From Lewinellaceae bacterium (lineage in GTDB: Bacteria > Bacteroidota > Bacteroidia > Chitinophagales > Saprospiraceae), in contig JACJYA010000001.1 of the NCBI GenBank assembly GCA_020636315.1, positions 248,001-312,000 on the forward strand: a DNA stretch of 64,000 bases. Reading direction: 5' to 3'. Made by a program: the position numbers and the translations under genes. The notes beneath the pieces were generated by a model that ran no database searches, was not told where the DNA came from, and was given only the letters and a program-made list of their open reading frames with translations. Shown here in pieces: positions 17,001 to 25,400 of this stretch; the first letter of the stretch is position 1, and the number at the start of each line of letters is the position of its first letter.

Positions 17001-17667
17001 CGGCGTTACCACCATTGTAGTATTGCTGGCCAAGAACATCGTAGTTCACTACCCCGAACCCGGAGTCAATAGCGTCAACCGTATGGGTGCCGGCAGTGAT
17101 TCCAATCGCTGCATCGCAGATCTCACCGGCGGTGGCAGGCCTGCCGGTATCATTCAGCGTTACCATCAGGCCATTGCCGATCTCAACGCGGATCGCCTGG
17201 CAGATGTTGTAGGAAGTCATAACCGTGGGGATCATGACGTCGGGTGCGGCGTCGTAAACCGCGAATGCATTGTCGGGAACATCTGTCCGGTTGTTACAGA
17301 TGATGACGCCAATGGCGCCGGCGGCCTGCGCCTGAGTAGCCTTCTCGACAAAAGAACAGACCCCTCTGTCGATCAGAGCGATCTGGCCGGTTAGGTCAAC
17401 AGAGACACCGCCACAGCCTAAAGCAGACATGCCGGAAGTGTCGATGCCCAGCGCAACCGGGCCGGAAACGCCTACATCCAGGCCGGAGCCGAAAGACATA
17501 GCCGCTGCATCATAATCACCGGCAATATTCGCCGGTGCAGTTACCTGGATCGTAGCGGTCACCTGCGCCCGGGCGGCAAAAGCCGTCAGGCACAGCACTA
17601 CGGCTGCAGATAACAAATTGGTTAGGAATGGGTTGAAGTTCAACCGAGACAAGTAGTCTTTTTTCAT
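14065..17667 (-). CDS. T9SS-secreted modular protein C (PA domain, PPC-like, E-set and jelly-roll modules)
   Basis: The 1200-residue product begins MKKDYLSRL, nearly the same N-terminus as protein A, with a signal peptide to about 35. Order of modules: a protease-associated (PA) domain (about 50-180; IALIDRGVCSFVEKATQAQ, GVIICNN), a pre-peptidase-like module, an E-set domain (about 315-420), two jelly-roll-like modules (about 435-640 and 645-830), another pre-peptidase-like module, a second E-set domain (HVAGNFQGWVP) and a T9SS sorting domain (VFPNPARSLLNVRVDLPE...SVIVE). PA domains usually accompany proteases, yet no HExxH, GDSGG or GTSxAxP-like catalytic motif is visible. Its terminator is displaced by the element at 13790-14031. 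A structural or adhesive surface role is inferred. Confidence 0.8.
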   Translation of the reverse strand: MKKDYLSRLNFNPFLTNLLSAAVVLCLTAFAARAQVTATIQVTAPANIAGDYDAAAMSFGSGLDVGVSGPVALGIDTSGMSALGCGGVSVDLTGQIALIDRGVCSFVEKATQAQAAGAIGVIICNNRTDVPDNAFAVYDAAPDVMIPTVMTSYNICQAIRVEIGNGLMVTLNDTGRPATAGEICDAAIGITAGTHTVDAIDSGFGVVNYDVLGQQYYNGGNAAWYSYTPTSNALVTVRSCGLTTVDTRLAVLTGPDCQWENLTEVGLFDDCDPDNANFASEGTFLATAGTTYYIYWDDRWSAEGFDFELVEEALPAVDVSFTVDMSNEVVSPDGVSMVWAFSDATDITDVSVVALADNGDGTWSGTVSLTSFDTIGYAFMNGLLDPANIEAVPGECGLDSGFGFNIRPLIVNSADPITLPNVCFGTCSEFCPSSDCAQAPVLMENLDNYITGEFVGPQSDDWTVWPGGTEGGPEDAPVSDEQAFSAPNSVKIEGNNGPDDVVLNLGGQSEGLWDLRFKIYVEPGFGGYYNLQNTENAAAPNTWTLEVDFNTDGTLGNDVTGTYTPGTWVDVVHIIDLDNDRAELIIEGKSVYTWDYPWNIGSFDFFASNFADQLFYIDDVVLRPMDPCPAGAIICDGFEPYTLGPVSDQSANWGPWTSSPADDGVVQDDPNFVYSGCQSLLISAADPDDQLLLLGDRTEGNYLLEWQMFVPEGNAGYYNFQKFQDNPGGEFAIQVEFFTDGTATLDAGAEDVVTWDWTAGQWMHIQYFIDLDNDWTVMMIDGQEIYSFPISWGTFQQSGTKQIGSIDFYGNTDVVQYLDEVHLIQLPSMPGNACAGAVDIQNLFGQGVDVPATSGIYDNTNYTSTGQDPTTGYECFAEPGTGAPTVPTLERTTWFTFVGDGAEYYMTTVQCDAPDEDYNADTQIAVYSGDGCGSLTPVTCGEDIDLPNGIYEAEVTIATEPGTTYYVMVDGFGPEFESFGQYCLQVTQLSLPAVTVTLNVDMSLVDMVAAEGVHVAGNFQGWVPDATPLNDNGDGTWSVDVVVDPNQTLEFKFINGNAWGADEGQPGTNLTTDCGVDNGNGGINRTLEVGEDDIVTEFVCFDYCVTCNVVGVDETALAQGVKVFPNPARSLLNVRVDLPEAADNLTVRMLNAFGQVIKEGYYGAMQNANIEIDVTDVPAGAYMIQVMDGKAQFTQSVIVE

Positions 17668-17830
17668 ACTAAACGCATTTTGGTTTTATGAAAATTTATG
17701 TGCGAAAAATAAAGGAAAAACTATTAATTCCAACATCTCACCTCCCTGATTTTGAGGGTTTGGTCGGTCATTTGCGTGTTAAAATTTAACTTTGCTGTAA
17801 CAATATCAATTGTTTTCCGTAAAAGGGCGG

Positions 17831-17883
17831 TTTTTGATTTTTGATTTTTGATTTTTGATCTCACGAATCACGAATCAACGAAC
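17831..17883. repeat. TTTTTGA (7-bp) array and ACGAATC repeats
   Basis: Four copies of TTTTTGA (17831-17858) are followed by CACGAATCACGAATCAACGAA. The array lies just after the stop codon of the 17890 gene. Similar sequences occur at 21108-21225 and 58661-58695. Confidence 0.75.
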
Positions 17884-17889
17884 TACCCA

Positions 17890-19659
17890 TCACCTCCGCA
17901 CCACCACCGGCCGGGTTGCTACCGCCCCATCTGCGGCTACGCGCAGCATATACATGCCGGTGGGCAGCCCGGTAAGGCTAATTTCCAGGGTGCCGGCGGA
18001 GACATCATTCAGGCGGGAGCTGCGCAGGCTTCGCCCGAGGGCATCCACCAGTTGCACGTTCAGGATATCGGCGGTTTCCTCAAATTCATAGCGAACGTTG
18101 AGCAGATCGCTGGCCGGGTTGGGAAAAACCTGCAGGCCGGCATCCAGCTCGGCTTCGGTGACATCCACCAATGGTTCAAAATTGAGGTACCAGATGAATG
18201 GTTCATCATCCCAGCCGTCCGCCCATTCGATATAATAGGTTTCACCGGCCACCATTTCTATACTGTCCAGTTGAGATTGAAAGCCGTCTCCGCATCCGTC
18301 ATAATCATCGCTGAGGCCGATGAGGTCATAATCAAAAAGATGGGTGCCACAGGGCCCGCGGTAAACGGCGACGCGGGTATCGCTGGCGGCGCCTTCACAA
18401 CTGGTGACCTGCGCCAGGCCGTCCATCTCCGGGGTAAAGGAATACCAGATCGATTGAGCGTGGGGCGTTCTGCCGCCACTGGCGTCAATCGTAGGCCCGG
18501 TAACCGCTGCATCGCCGAGGATCTCATCAATAAAATATTCGCCGGGGCCTATGGGGATGGCACTCTGGCACCACTGGCCTTCTTCCAGCGGGTCGGTGGA
18601 AATATCCAGTGTCCATTCAAAACCTTCCCGGCTCCAGATATTGTCCCACATGATATATACGGTTTCCCCGGCGCTCACCAGGGCTTCGCGGTAAGAGGCG
18701 TAATCATTGCCGTCGGTCGAAAGGCATTGATCGTCATTCACGCCGAGAATTACGAGGTTGTGGCAGTCATCGCCGCGGAATATCCAGCCCCGGCTGTCAA
18801 GCGCATTCCCGCAGGAAGAAATGGAAAGGATGCCGTCCGTTTCCACCACGTAGCGAAACCAGTAACCCGATTCGCCTTCCAGGCCGTCCGAACTGCGGTC
18901 ATAGCCCCCGCCAAAACATACAATTTCAGGTGTGGTATTCGTGCCGAGGCTGGCTTCAACGGCGGTATAACAATACTGGCCTTCTGCCGCCGGCGGGATC
19001 TCTGACAGGCGGATGTTGTCGAGGTAAAAAAGATATGTTTCATCATCGGGATAGAAATTGATGGAATTCATCTGCAGGAGGTCCGTAGAGCCGGTGCTGA
19101 ACTGCCAGGCAGCCACCGTTTTATCTTCAATCCACAACCGGGCCTCGTCATTGTCGAGGTCCAGCAAAAGGGTGACAAAGAACCATTCGCCGGGCGGATA
19201 ACTAAAAGCCACATCATCGGACCCGTCGTAGAGTTCCAGCCGGCCGGCTCCCCCTTCCGAAAAATACACGTCAAACGCCCAGGCTCCGGAGGCCTCGGTG
19301 GGCATTTCGTGCTGCAGGTTGAAATATCCCTGCATGCTGTCGGGCACCAGCATGTCCCATTGCAGGATATAATGGCCGGAGGTTTGGTCGCCCAACAGGA
19401 AGAGAGCATCGGTATTGTTGCTGCCGTCGATCTTCAGGGATTGGACGCCGCCGCTGGCCTGCTCATCGGTTGCGACAGCACCCACGGCGTCGCCGCCGGG
19501 CCAGACGGTCCAGTTGGGCGATTGCATGGAGACGTCTCCGGAGGCATAACTCTCCGCATCATCTTCAAGTATCACTACCGGGTCTTCGCAGGTCGGCTGC
19601 GCCCGGAGGGAATAAGCAGCCAGGAAAAGAATAGAAAAAAGGGCGTAAAAATTTTTCAT
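17890..19659 (-). CDS. T9SS-secreted modular protein D (jelly-roll + two PPC-like modules)
   Basis: The 589-residue product starts at MKNFYALFS (19659), giving a signal peptide ending near LRAQ; the upstream 14 codons lack that character. The first module (about 24-215) is the jelly-roll unit seen in protein A (CEDPVVILEDDAESY, DLDNDEARLWIED, NSINFYPDDETYLFYLDN). Two pre-peptidase-like modules follow (CYTAVEA...TVYIMWD and CQSAIPI...TYYIEWAD), then a T9SS sorting domain (VFPNPASDLLNVRYEFEE...RPVVVRR). It equals one repeat unit of protein A plus the tail, so it may represent the ancestral single-unit form. Surface localisation follows from the sorting domain; ligand and function are unknown. 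Confidence 0.8.
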   Translation of the reverse strand: MKNFYALFSILFLAAYSLRAQPTCEDPVVILEDDAESYASGDVSMQSPNWTVWPGGDAVGAVATDEQASGGVQSLKIDGSNNTDALFLLGDQTSGHYILQWDMLVPDSMQGYFNLQHEMPTEASGAWAFDVYFSEGGAGRLELYDGSDDVAFSYPPGEWFFVTLLLDLDNDEARLWIEDKTVAAWQFSTGSTDLLQMNSINFYPDDETYLFYLDNIRLSEIPPAAEGQYCYTAVEASLGTNTTPEIVCFGGGYDRSSDGLEGESGYWFRYVVETDGILSISSCGNALDSRGWIFRGDDCHNLVILGVNDDQCLSTDGNDYASYREALVSAGETVYIMWDNIWSREGFEWTLDISTDPLEEGQWCQSAIPIGPGEYFIDEILGDAAVTGPTIDASGGRTPHAQSIWYSFTPEMDGLAQVTSCEGAASDTRVAVYRGPCGTHLFDYDLIGLSDDYDGCGDGFQSQLDSIEMVAGETYYIEWADGWDDEPFIWYLNFEPLVDVTEAELDAGLQVFPNPASDLLNVRYEFEETADILNVQLVDALGRSLRSSRLNDVSAGTLEISLTGLPTGMYMLRVAADGAVATRPVVVRR

Positions 19660-19766
19660 ACTGACACGGTTTTTGGTTAGCCGGAAATCATCAATTAACA
19701 TGGCCTCACTGCTCTTTCCCGGGGAAAGGCAGAATGTGTTCCAATACAGTTTGGGTCATTGGGGGC

Positions 19767-20918
19767 TCAGAAAGCCATCCACTTCTGGTCGCTTTGTGAC
19801 GATTCCACCACTTTTTGAATGAATTGCATGCCCCGCACCCCATCGCTTACTGTTGGGAAATCAAGATAAAGGGGGTCCGGTTCTTTGCCCTGCAGTTGAG
19901 CCCGCAGGCAAACGGCAAAATTGCGGTAGATGTTAGCGAAGGCTTCGAGGTACCCTTCCGGGTGGCCGGCCGGAATGCGGGTGTGGGCCTGGGCTTCGGG
20001 TTGAAGATTCCCTACGCCCGTGCGCAATACCTGCATCGGCTTATCGAGCCATTTGATGATTAGGCTGTTGGGCTCCATCTGGCGCCATTCCAGGCCGCCT
20101 TTTTCTCCGTAAACGCGGATGTTGAGATCGTTCTCTTCACCTGCGGAGATCTGGCTGGCGTGGAGGATGCCTTTGGCGCCGTTGTTGAAGTGCAGCAGAA
20201 TATTGCCGTCATCATCCAGCAGTCGGCCTTCAACAAAGGCAGTAAGGTCGGCACACAGTTCGGTGATCCGGAGCCCTGTAATGTATTCGGCGAGGTTTTC
20301 AGCGTGTGTTCCTATATCTCCCATGGCGCCGGCGATCCCCGAACGTTTCGGGTCGGTGCGCCAGGAAGCTTGTTTCTGTTCCGTATCTTCAAGTTTGGTG
20401 GATAGCCATCCCTGCGGGTATTCCACCACCACCTTTCGTATCTTGCCCAGTTCCCCCCGGCGGACCATTGCGCGCGCCTGCTTGACCATGGGGTACCCGG
20501 TATAATTGTGCGTCAATGCAAAGAGCAGGCCGGTTTCTTTCACCAGCTCTTCCAACTCCAGGGCCTCTTTCAGGTCAAAAGCCAGGGGTTTGTCGCAAAT
20601 GACCGGAAAGCCATTTTCCAGGGCCATTTTTGCCGGCCCGAAGTGGACGTGGTTTGGAGTTACTATAGAGACGAAATCCATCCGCTCCCCTTCCGGCAGC
20701 TTTTTCTCAGCGAGGATCATTTCCTCGTAGTTCTTATATACGCGGCCAGGGGGCAGGTACAGCGCTTCTCCTGAAGCTTTGGATTTTTCAGGATCACTAC
20801 TGAAAGCGCCGCACACCAGTTCTATTTCTCCATCCAGTGCTGCGGCCATTCTATGAACAGCTCCGATGAAGGCCCCAATGCCTCCACCAACCATTCCCAT
20901 CCGGATTTTTCGATTCAT
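19767..20918 (-). CDS. Gfo/Idh/MocA-family NAD(P)-dependent oxidoreductase
   Basis: The 383-residue cytoplasmic protein has an N-terminal Rossmann fold with the nucleotide-binding loop MVGGGIGAFIG (9-19), the family DKP motif at 109-111 (EKP in most members) and a C-terminal alpha/beta domain with GDIGTHAEN, the segment that usually supplies the catalytic His. Such enzymes oxidise or reduce sugars, inositols or their derivatives with NAD(P). Its neighbours are an MFS permease and a secreted cytochrome/propeller/DUF1080 protein on the same strand. DUF1080 proteins are linked to 3-keto-glycoside cleavage and Gfo/Idh/MocA enzymes to 3-keto-sugar formation or reduction, so a shared sugar pathway is reasonable but unproven. 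Confidence 0.85.
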   Translation of the reverse strand: MNRKIRMGMVGGGIGAFIGAVHRMAAALDGEIELVCGAFSSDPEKSKASGEALYLPPGRVYKNYEEMILAEKKLPEGERMDFVSIVTPNHVHFGPAKMALENGFPVICDKPLAFDLKEALELEELVKETGLLFALTHNYTGYPMVKQARAMVRRGELGKIRKVVVEYPQGWLSTKLEDTEQKQASWRTDPKRSGIAGAMGDIGTHAENLAEYITGLRITELCADLTAFVEGRLLDDDGNILLHFNNGAKGILHASQISAGEENDLNIRVYGEKGGLEWRQMEPNSLIIKWLDKPMQVLRTGVGNLQPEAQAHTRIPAGHPEGYLEAFANIYRNFAVCLRAQLQGKEPDPLYLDFPTVSDGVRGMQFIQKVVESSQSDQKWMAF

Positions 20919-21134
20919 AGGGTTGGCTAAAATTTCTTTCGAAAAAAAATAAGTCCAAAGAAAGAACTTATTTTTTTATCACTTCAGTCCTCATAGTCCT
21001 TTCAACAAGGCGTAATAATAAGAAGAATTTTATTAAAACAATAGTATTTGACCCGGAGAACTGTACCCAAATGAGCTGGTTCAGCAAAATAAATGTTCGG
21101 GAATTGTTGATTTGTGATTTGTGATTCGTGGAAT

Positions 21135-21225
21135 CGAAGCCTGACGAACCCCGAAGCCTGACGAACCCCGAAGCCTGACGAATCCCGAATACACGAATAC
21201 ACGAATACACGAATACACGAATTAA
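21135..21225. repeat. Tandem arrays: 17-bp unit x3 then 8-bp CGAATACA x4
   Basis: CGAAGCCTGACGAACCC is repeated three times (21135-21185, last copy one change), then CGAATACA four times (21186-21217), then CGAATTAA. Upstream, GATTTGT repeats at about 21113-21130. All lie between the MFS and oxidoreductase genes, so the spacer length may vary between strains. Confidence 0.85.
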
Positions 21226-21241
21226 CGAACCCCGAAACGCC

Positions 21242-22423
21242 CTAAGCGCTTTCCAAAGCAGCTGCCTTGCGTTTTTTCATATAAAAGAACAACCCGCCAA
21301 AGAGCAGGATAAGGATGGCGGGCAGGATGGCCACAAGCTGCAGCGTGCCGGCCCCTGAGACATTCTCATCCATCACACGCCCCATAAGAGGCAGGACGAT
21401 AGAGGTGGAAAGCATCCCCAGGCCTCCCATGACAGACAGGCCCAGAGCGCCGCTTTCCGGTACGTTTTCCGCCACAAAAGAAAGCATTGTCGGCCAGAAA
21501 AAAGTGATGCCAACGGCAAAAACGGCAGCCGCCACGAAAGTCATGGCGCCACTGGCCATGCTCAACGCCATCAGCCCCAGGAAGGAGAAGATGGCCGAGA
21601 ACCAGAGCATTCCGGAAGTACTCAGCCGATGGGCAATGGGGCCGGCAAAGCCCCTGCCGATGGCCATGATGCCATTGATGAAGGCCAGCACCAGCAGGGG
21701 CGCCACTCCCGTATCGGCCAGCAGAGAACTGATCCGCTGGTTGGTCCCCAGTTCAGTGGCAGCGGTCAGCAGCATGCAAAAGGCGATGAATAAAAACAGT
21801 GGCTTGCCCAAAGCCCCCCACATCTGGCCGGTTGTAACCCCCATTTCCACTCTTTCGGTGCGGGGAAAAACCTGCCCCCAGAACATCAGCCCGTATATGA
21901 TGAGCGGAATGAACAGCAGCCCCACCATCAGGTGCCAGCTCCACCCAAAAACATCCATCACCAGATACCCCATAACGCTGCCAATGACAATGCCTCCGGG
22001 AAACCAGACGTGGAACCGGTTCAGCATTTTGGTTTTGTCATCCTTGTACAATGTGGCGACCATGGGGTTCAGAGCCGCCTCTACAAAACCGTTGCCGATG
22101 CCGATAGCAAGCGTACCGAAGAACAGGGTCCAGAAATCGGTGGCAAAAATCGTCGCCACAACACCGATCGTATGAGTAATGAAAGCACCCCATACGATGC
22201 GCTTCATCCCCAGGGCATCAACCAATGGGCCACCGATAACCATAGCCAGGGTGAACCCCCAGAATGCCGGGCCAAAAGCAATGCCGATCTGTTCCAGCGT
22301 CAGGCCTATGCCATCCGGCCCGAAAACGGTCTCCAGGCGGGCCCGGATGGCAAAGGTCATCGAAGTAACAGCAAGGGCCATACAACTGGCAATAAATAAT
22401 CGATTGCGGTTTATCGTATCCAT
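21242..22423 (-). CDS. Major facilitator superfamily permease
   Basis: The 393-residue protein has about twelve hydrophobic helices, a short N-terminal tail (MDTINRNRLFIASCMALAV) and the loop 2-3 signature GGPLVDALGMKRIVW near 63-77. It looks like a sugar- or anion-type MFS carrier with a cytoplasmic KKRKAA tail. Position between the Gfo/Idh/MocA gene and the large secreted oxidoreductase-like lipoprotein suggests import of a sugar or a sugar derivative released outside. Only 47 bp separate it from the 22471 gene stop, so the order of transcription is 22471 gene first, then the permease. The exact substrate cannot be deduced. Confidence 0.8.
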   Translation of the reverse strand: MDTINRNRLFIASCMALAVTSMTFAIRARLETVFGPDGIGLTLEQIGIAFGPAFWGFTLAMVIGGPLVDALGMKRIVWGAFITHTIGVVATIFATDFWTLFFGTLAIGIGNGFVEAALNPMVATLYKDDKTKMLNRFHVWFPGGIVIGSVMGYLVMDVFGWSWHLMVGLLFIPLIIYGLMFWGQVFPRTERVEMGVTTGQMWGALGKPLFLFIAFCMLLTAATELGTNQRISSLLADTGVAPLLVLAFINGIMAIGRGFAGPIAHRLSTSGMLWFSAIFSFLGLMALSMASGAMTFVAAAVFAVGITFFWPTMLSFVAENVPESGALGLSVMGGLGMLSTSIVLPLMGRVMDENVSGAGTLQLVAILPAILILLFGGLFFYMKKRKAAALESA

Positions 22424-22470
22424 CTTTCTGATTTTAATTTTATCAGTTGGTTAATCATTTTCGTTTTTGC

Positions 22471-25400
22471 TTACTCAAACTCCCTGATCTTAATATTCCG
22501 GAACCAGACCATGGCATCCCGGTGGTCCTGCAGGCAGATCCTGCCCTTTCTGGCCTTGCCAAAATCGGGCATATCTTTGAACTTGCTGTTTCGGATCATG
22601 CGCTCCCACTCGGGCGTAAACATTTCAAAGTCAACTACCCGGCGGCCATTGAGCCAGAATTGAGACTTGCCGTTCCTGATAATGATCCGCACCTTGTTCC
22701 ACTCCCCTGCCGGCTTTACGGTTTCGTATTTCACCGGAACCAGGTCGTAAAGGCAGCCGGCGCGGTGGGTTTCAAAACGGGCGTCCGGATGGCAGGTATT
22801 GTCAATCAACTGGTGTTCCGGGCCCGTCTGCCAGGGGTAGTCGTATTTATCGGCCTCCACCACATTGAAAATGATGCCGCTGTTCCCGCAGGCGCTGATC
22901 TTCCACTCCAGCCGCAATTCGTAGTTCTCGTATTCCTGATCGGTGAGCAGGTCGCCGCCATCTTCCGTACGCAGGGAGCCGTCCGGCTGGCGAATGGCAT
23001 TGAGTTTCAGGGCGCCCCCTTCAATTACCCAACCGGAACCTGCCTTATCTTTCTTCCAGCTGTGCCAGCCATCCAGCGATTTTCCATCAAAGAGCAGTTT
23101 CCAGCCGGCGGCCTTTTCGGCGGCCGTCAGGGTATTCGCAGGGATGGGTGAAGAGGCCCCGGCAATGAGGCCGGGCTGCCCTTCGGGAATTTGATTCAGG
23201 GTGTACCAGGCCTCCGTTGACCACAATTCGTGGCCCTCAGCACTGACCCAATCGTTGGGCAGGCGCAGGTAAATGACGTGGTCCGGCTTCATACCTTCCA
23301 GCTCCAGAAATACACGGCGGCGGTTTTCTGAAATGTTTACGGAGCTGATCCTGAGGTTTTCCAAATCCTTTTTCGGGCCGCCGTACTCATGGGTTGGCAG
23401 ATACCACCACTGTTGTACCGTATAGGCTTCAGGAGCCCGGCCAATACCTTCTTCCAGGGGTTCGGTAAATTCGATTTCCACTCCGTTGGATTTTGCCCGC
23501 ACGGCCAGCATCTCAAAGGTTGGTTGCCCGTTGTACTTCAGGCGCTGCAGGCCGTACCAGTTTCGGCCGGAATGCTGCCAGTTGCCGGTGGAGCCCACCC
23601 CACCGATGTAGAGGGCGCCGTCGGGGCCCCAGGCCAGGCGGTTGACACCGGCTTCCAGCCCCTGAATGAAACGGAAAACACAACCCTGGTACGCTCCATT
23701 CACTTTTTCAACGAATACCCTTTTAACCCCTCCGTGGGTCACCTCCCCGTGGATCATCTGCCCCTGGTATGGGCCGTCATTGAGGAAGGAGGGCGTCGAG
23801 GGCGAATTCCCTATCTCGTCCTGCGGCAACCAAACCACCGGCGGTTTCACCGGCAGTTGAGCGACCCGGGCCGAATCCACTGCCCGGGACCCGAAAAAGT
23901 CGCCGGGCGTAACGTGAAGGATCTTGCTGGAAGGCAGCCAGTCTCCCTGATTATCGGCAATGAACAACTCATCATCAGCGCCCAGCCCGACGCCATTGGG
24001 GGTGCGCAGCCCCTGAGCGATAAACTCAACGGCGCCGGTATTTCGGCTGATGCGCACCGCCTTGCCCCGGTCTTTGATCTGGGGGTTGGCGCTGGCCCCT
24101 CCCGGCATGATGGCAATGGCAAGCGCCGCATAGAAAAAGCCTTCCTTGTAGGCCAGCCCGAAAGCAAACTCGTGAAAGTTGGCCGAAACTTTCCAGTCGT
24201 TGGAGACGGTGAAGTATTCGTCGATCATTTCATCTCCGTCGTGGTCTATGAGTTTGGTGAGTTCCTGTTTTTGCAGTACAAAAATGGTGTCGTCCACCAC
24301 TTTCAGCCCCAGCGGTTCCGCCAGGCCGCTGGCGATCTTTTTGTAGCTCATTTTCGACGGGTCACCGGACTGGACACCTTCGACGAGATAAACGGCGCCT
24401 TCCGCATCCCAGGTGCTGACTGCCAGGCGGCCGTCAGACAGAAAGTCCATCCCTCCTACCCTGGGCATAAAATTATCAGGGCGGGCCTGAGAAAGAGAAT
24501 AGCTTGGATGTACACCTTCTACCGGATACTGGTCTCCGGGTATCCGGAGGCGTTGAGCCATGGGAGGGGTTTTGGCGCCGGGGCCGGGTTGCTCGGAAGC
24601 GGAGTGGAAAAACTGAGTGGGAGGTACAAATTCAAAAGTGGGGTCATCAAAGGAACTCCACTCGAGGGAAATGAACCTGCCTCCGCCACCCTGGAAATAT
24701 TCAAGGCTGAAAGAGTGCAGGCCTTTTCGCAAGGCGACCTCCCCGTCTCTTTTATCTGCTCCGTGCAGGCCGTCAAAATTGACCACTTCCCTACCGTCGA
24801 TCAACAGGCGGGAGCCATCATCGCTGCGCAGCCGGAAGACGTAGTTGTTGTCTTTGGGAATGGCAATATAGCCGCTGTACCGCAGGCCGAAATTGGCCTC
24901 CAGTTCCTGAAATTCGCCGTTCTCGATATGAACCTGGCCGATGATGCCTTCGTAAACAGGTGTGCCCTTGAAGTTGAGGTCCGCCAGGCGGCTGAGGGTG
25001 GCGCCAGACTGGTAAATCTTCAGTACCAACCCCGGTATGAGGTCCTTCTCCTCCACCCCTTCTACTGCATCGGTAAACTGAAGGCTCGCCGGGCTTTTGG
25101 TTCCTATCTGTTCCTCCCGGGCTTCTTCCTCTGCATCCAGGCTCATAATGTATTCCACCATTGCGCGGATATCCCCCTCGTCGAGATCCGGGTGAGGGGT
25201 CATCGCAGCCGCTCCCCACACTCCGGAGCCGCCGTTCTGAATCTTTTTGACCAGCATCCCCACATTTTCGGCATTGTTGGCATAGCGTTTAGCGACGTCC
25301 GCATAGGCAGGGCCCACCGTTTTAAGAAAGGTATTGTGGCAGGTTTTGCAATCACTGCGGGCGATGAGGCGAGCGCCGGGCGGAAGGGCATCTTCCTCTT

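Noticed and set aside
21135..21225. Possible CRISPR array
   Set aside because: Units are 17 and 8 bp, directly adjacent, without spacers, and no cas genes are near.
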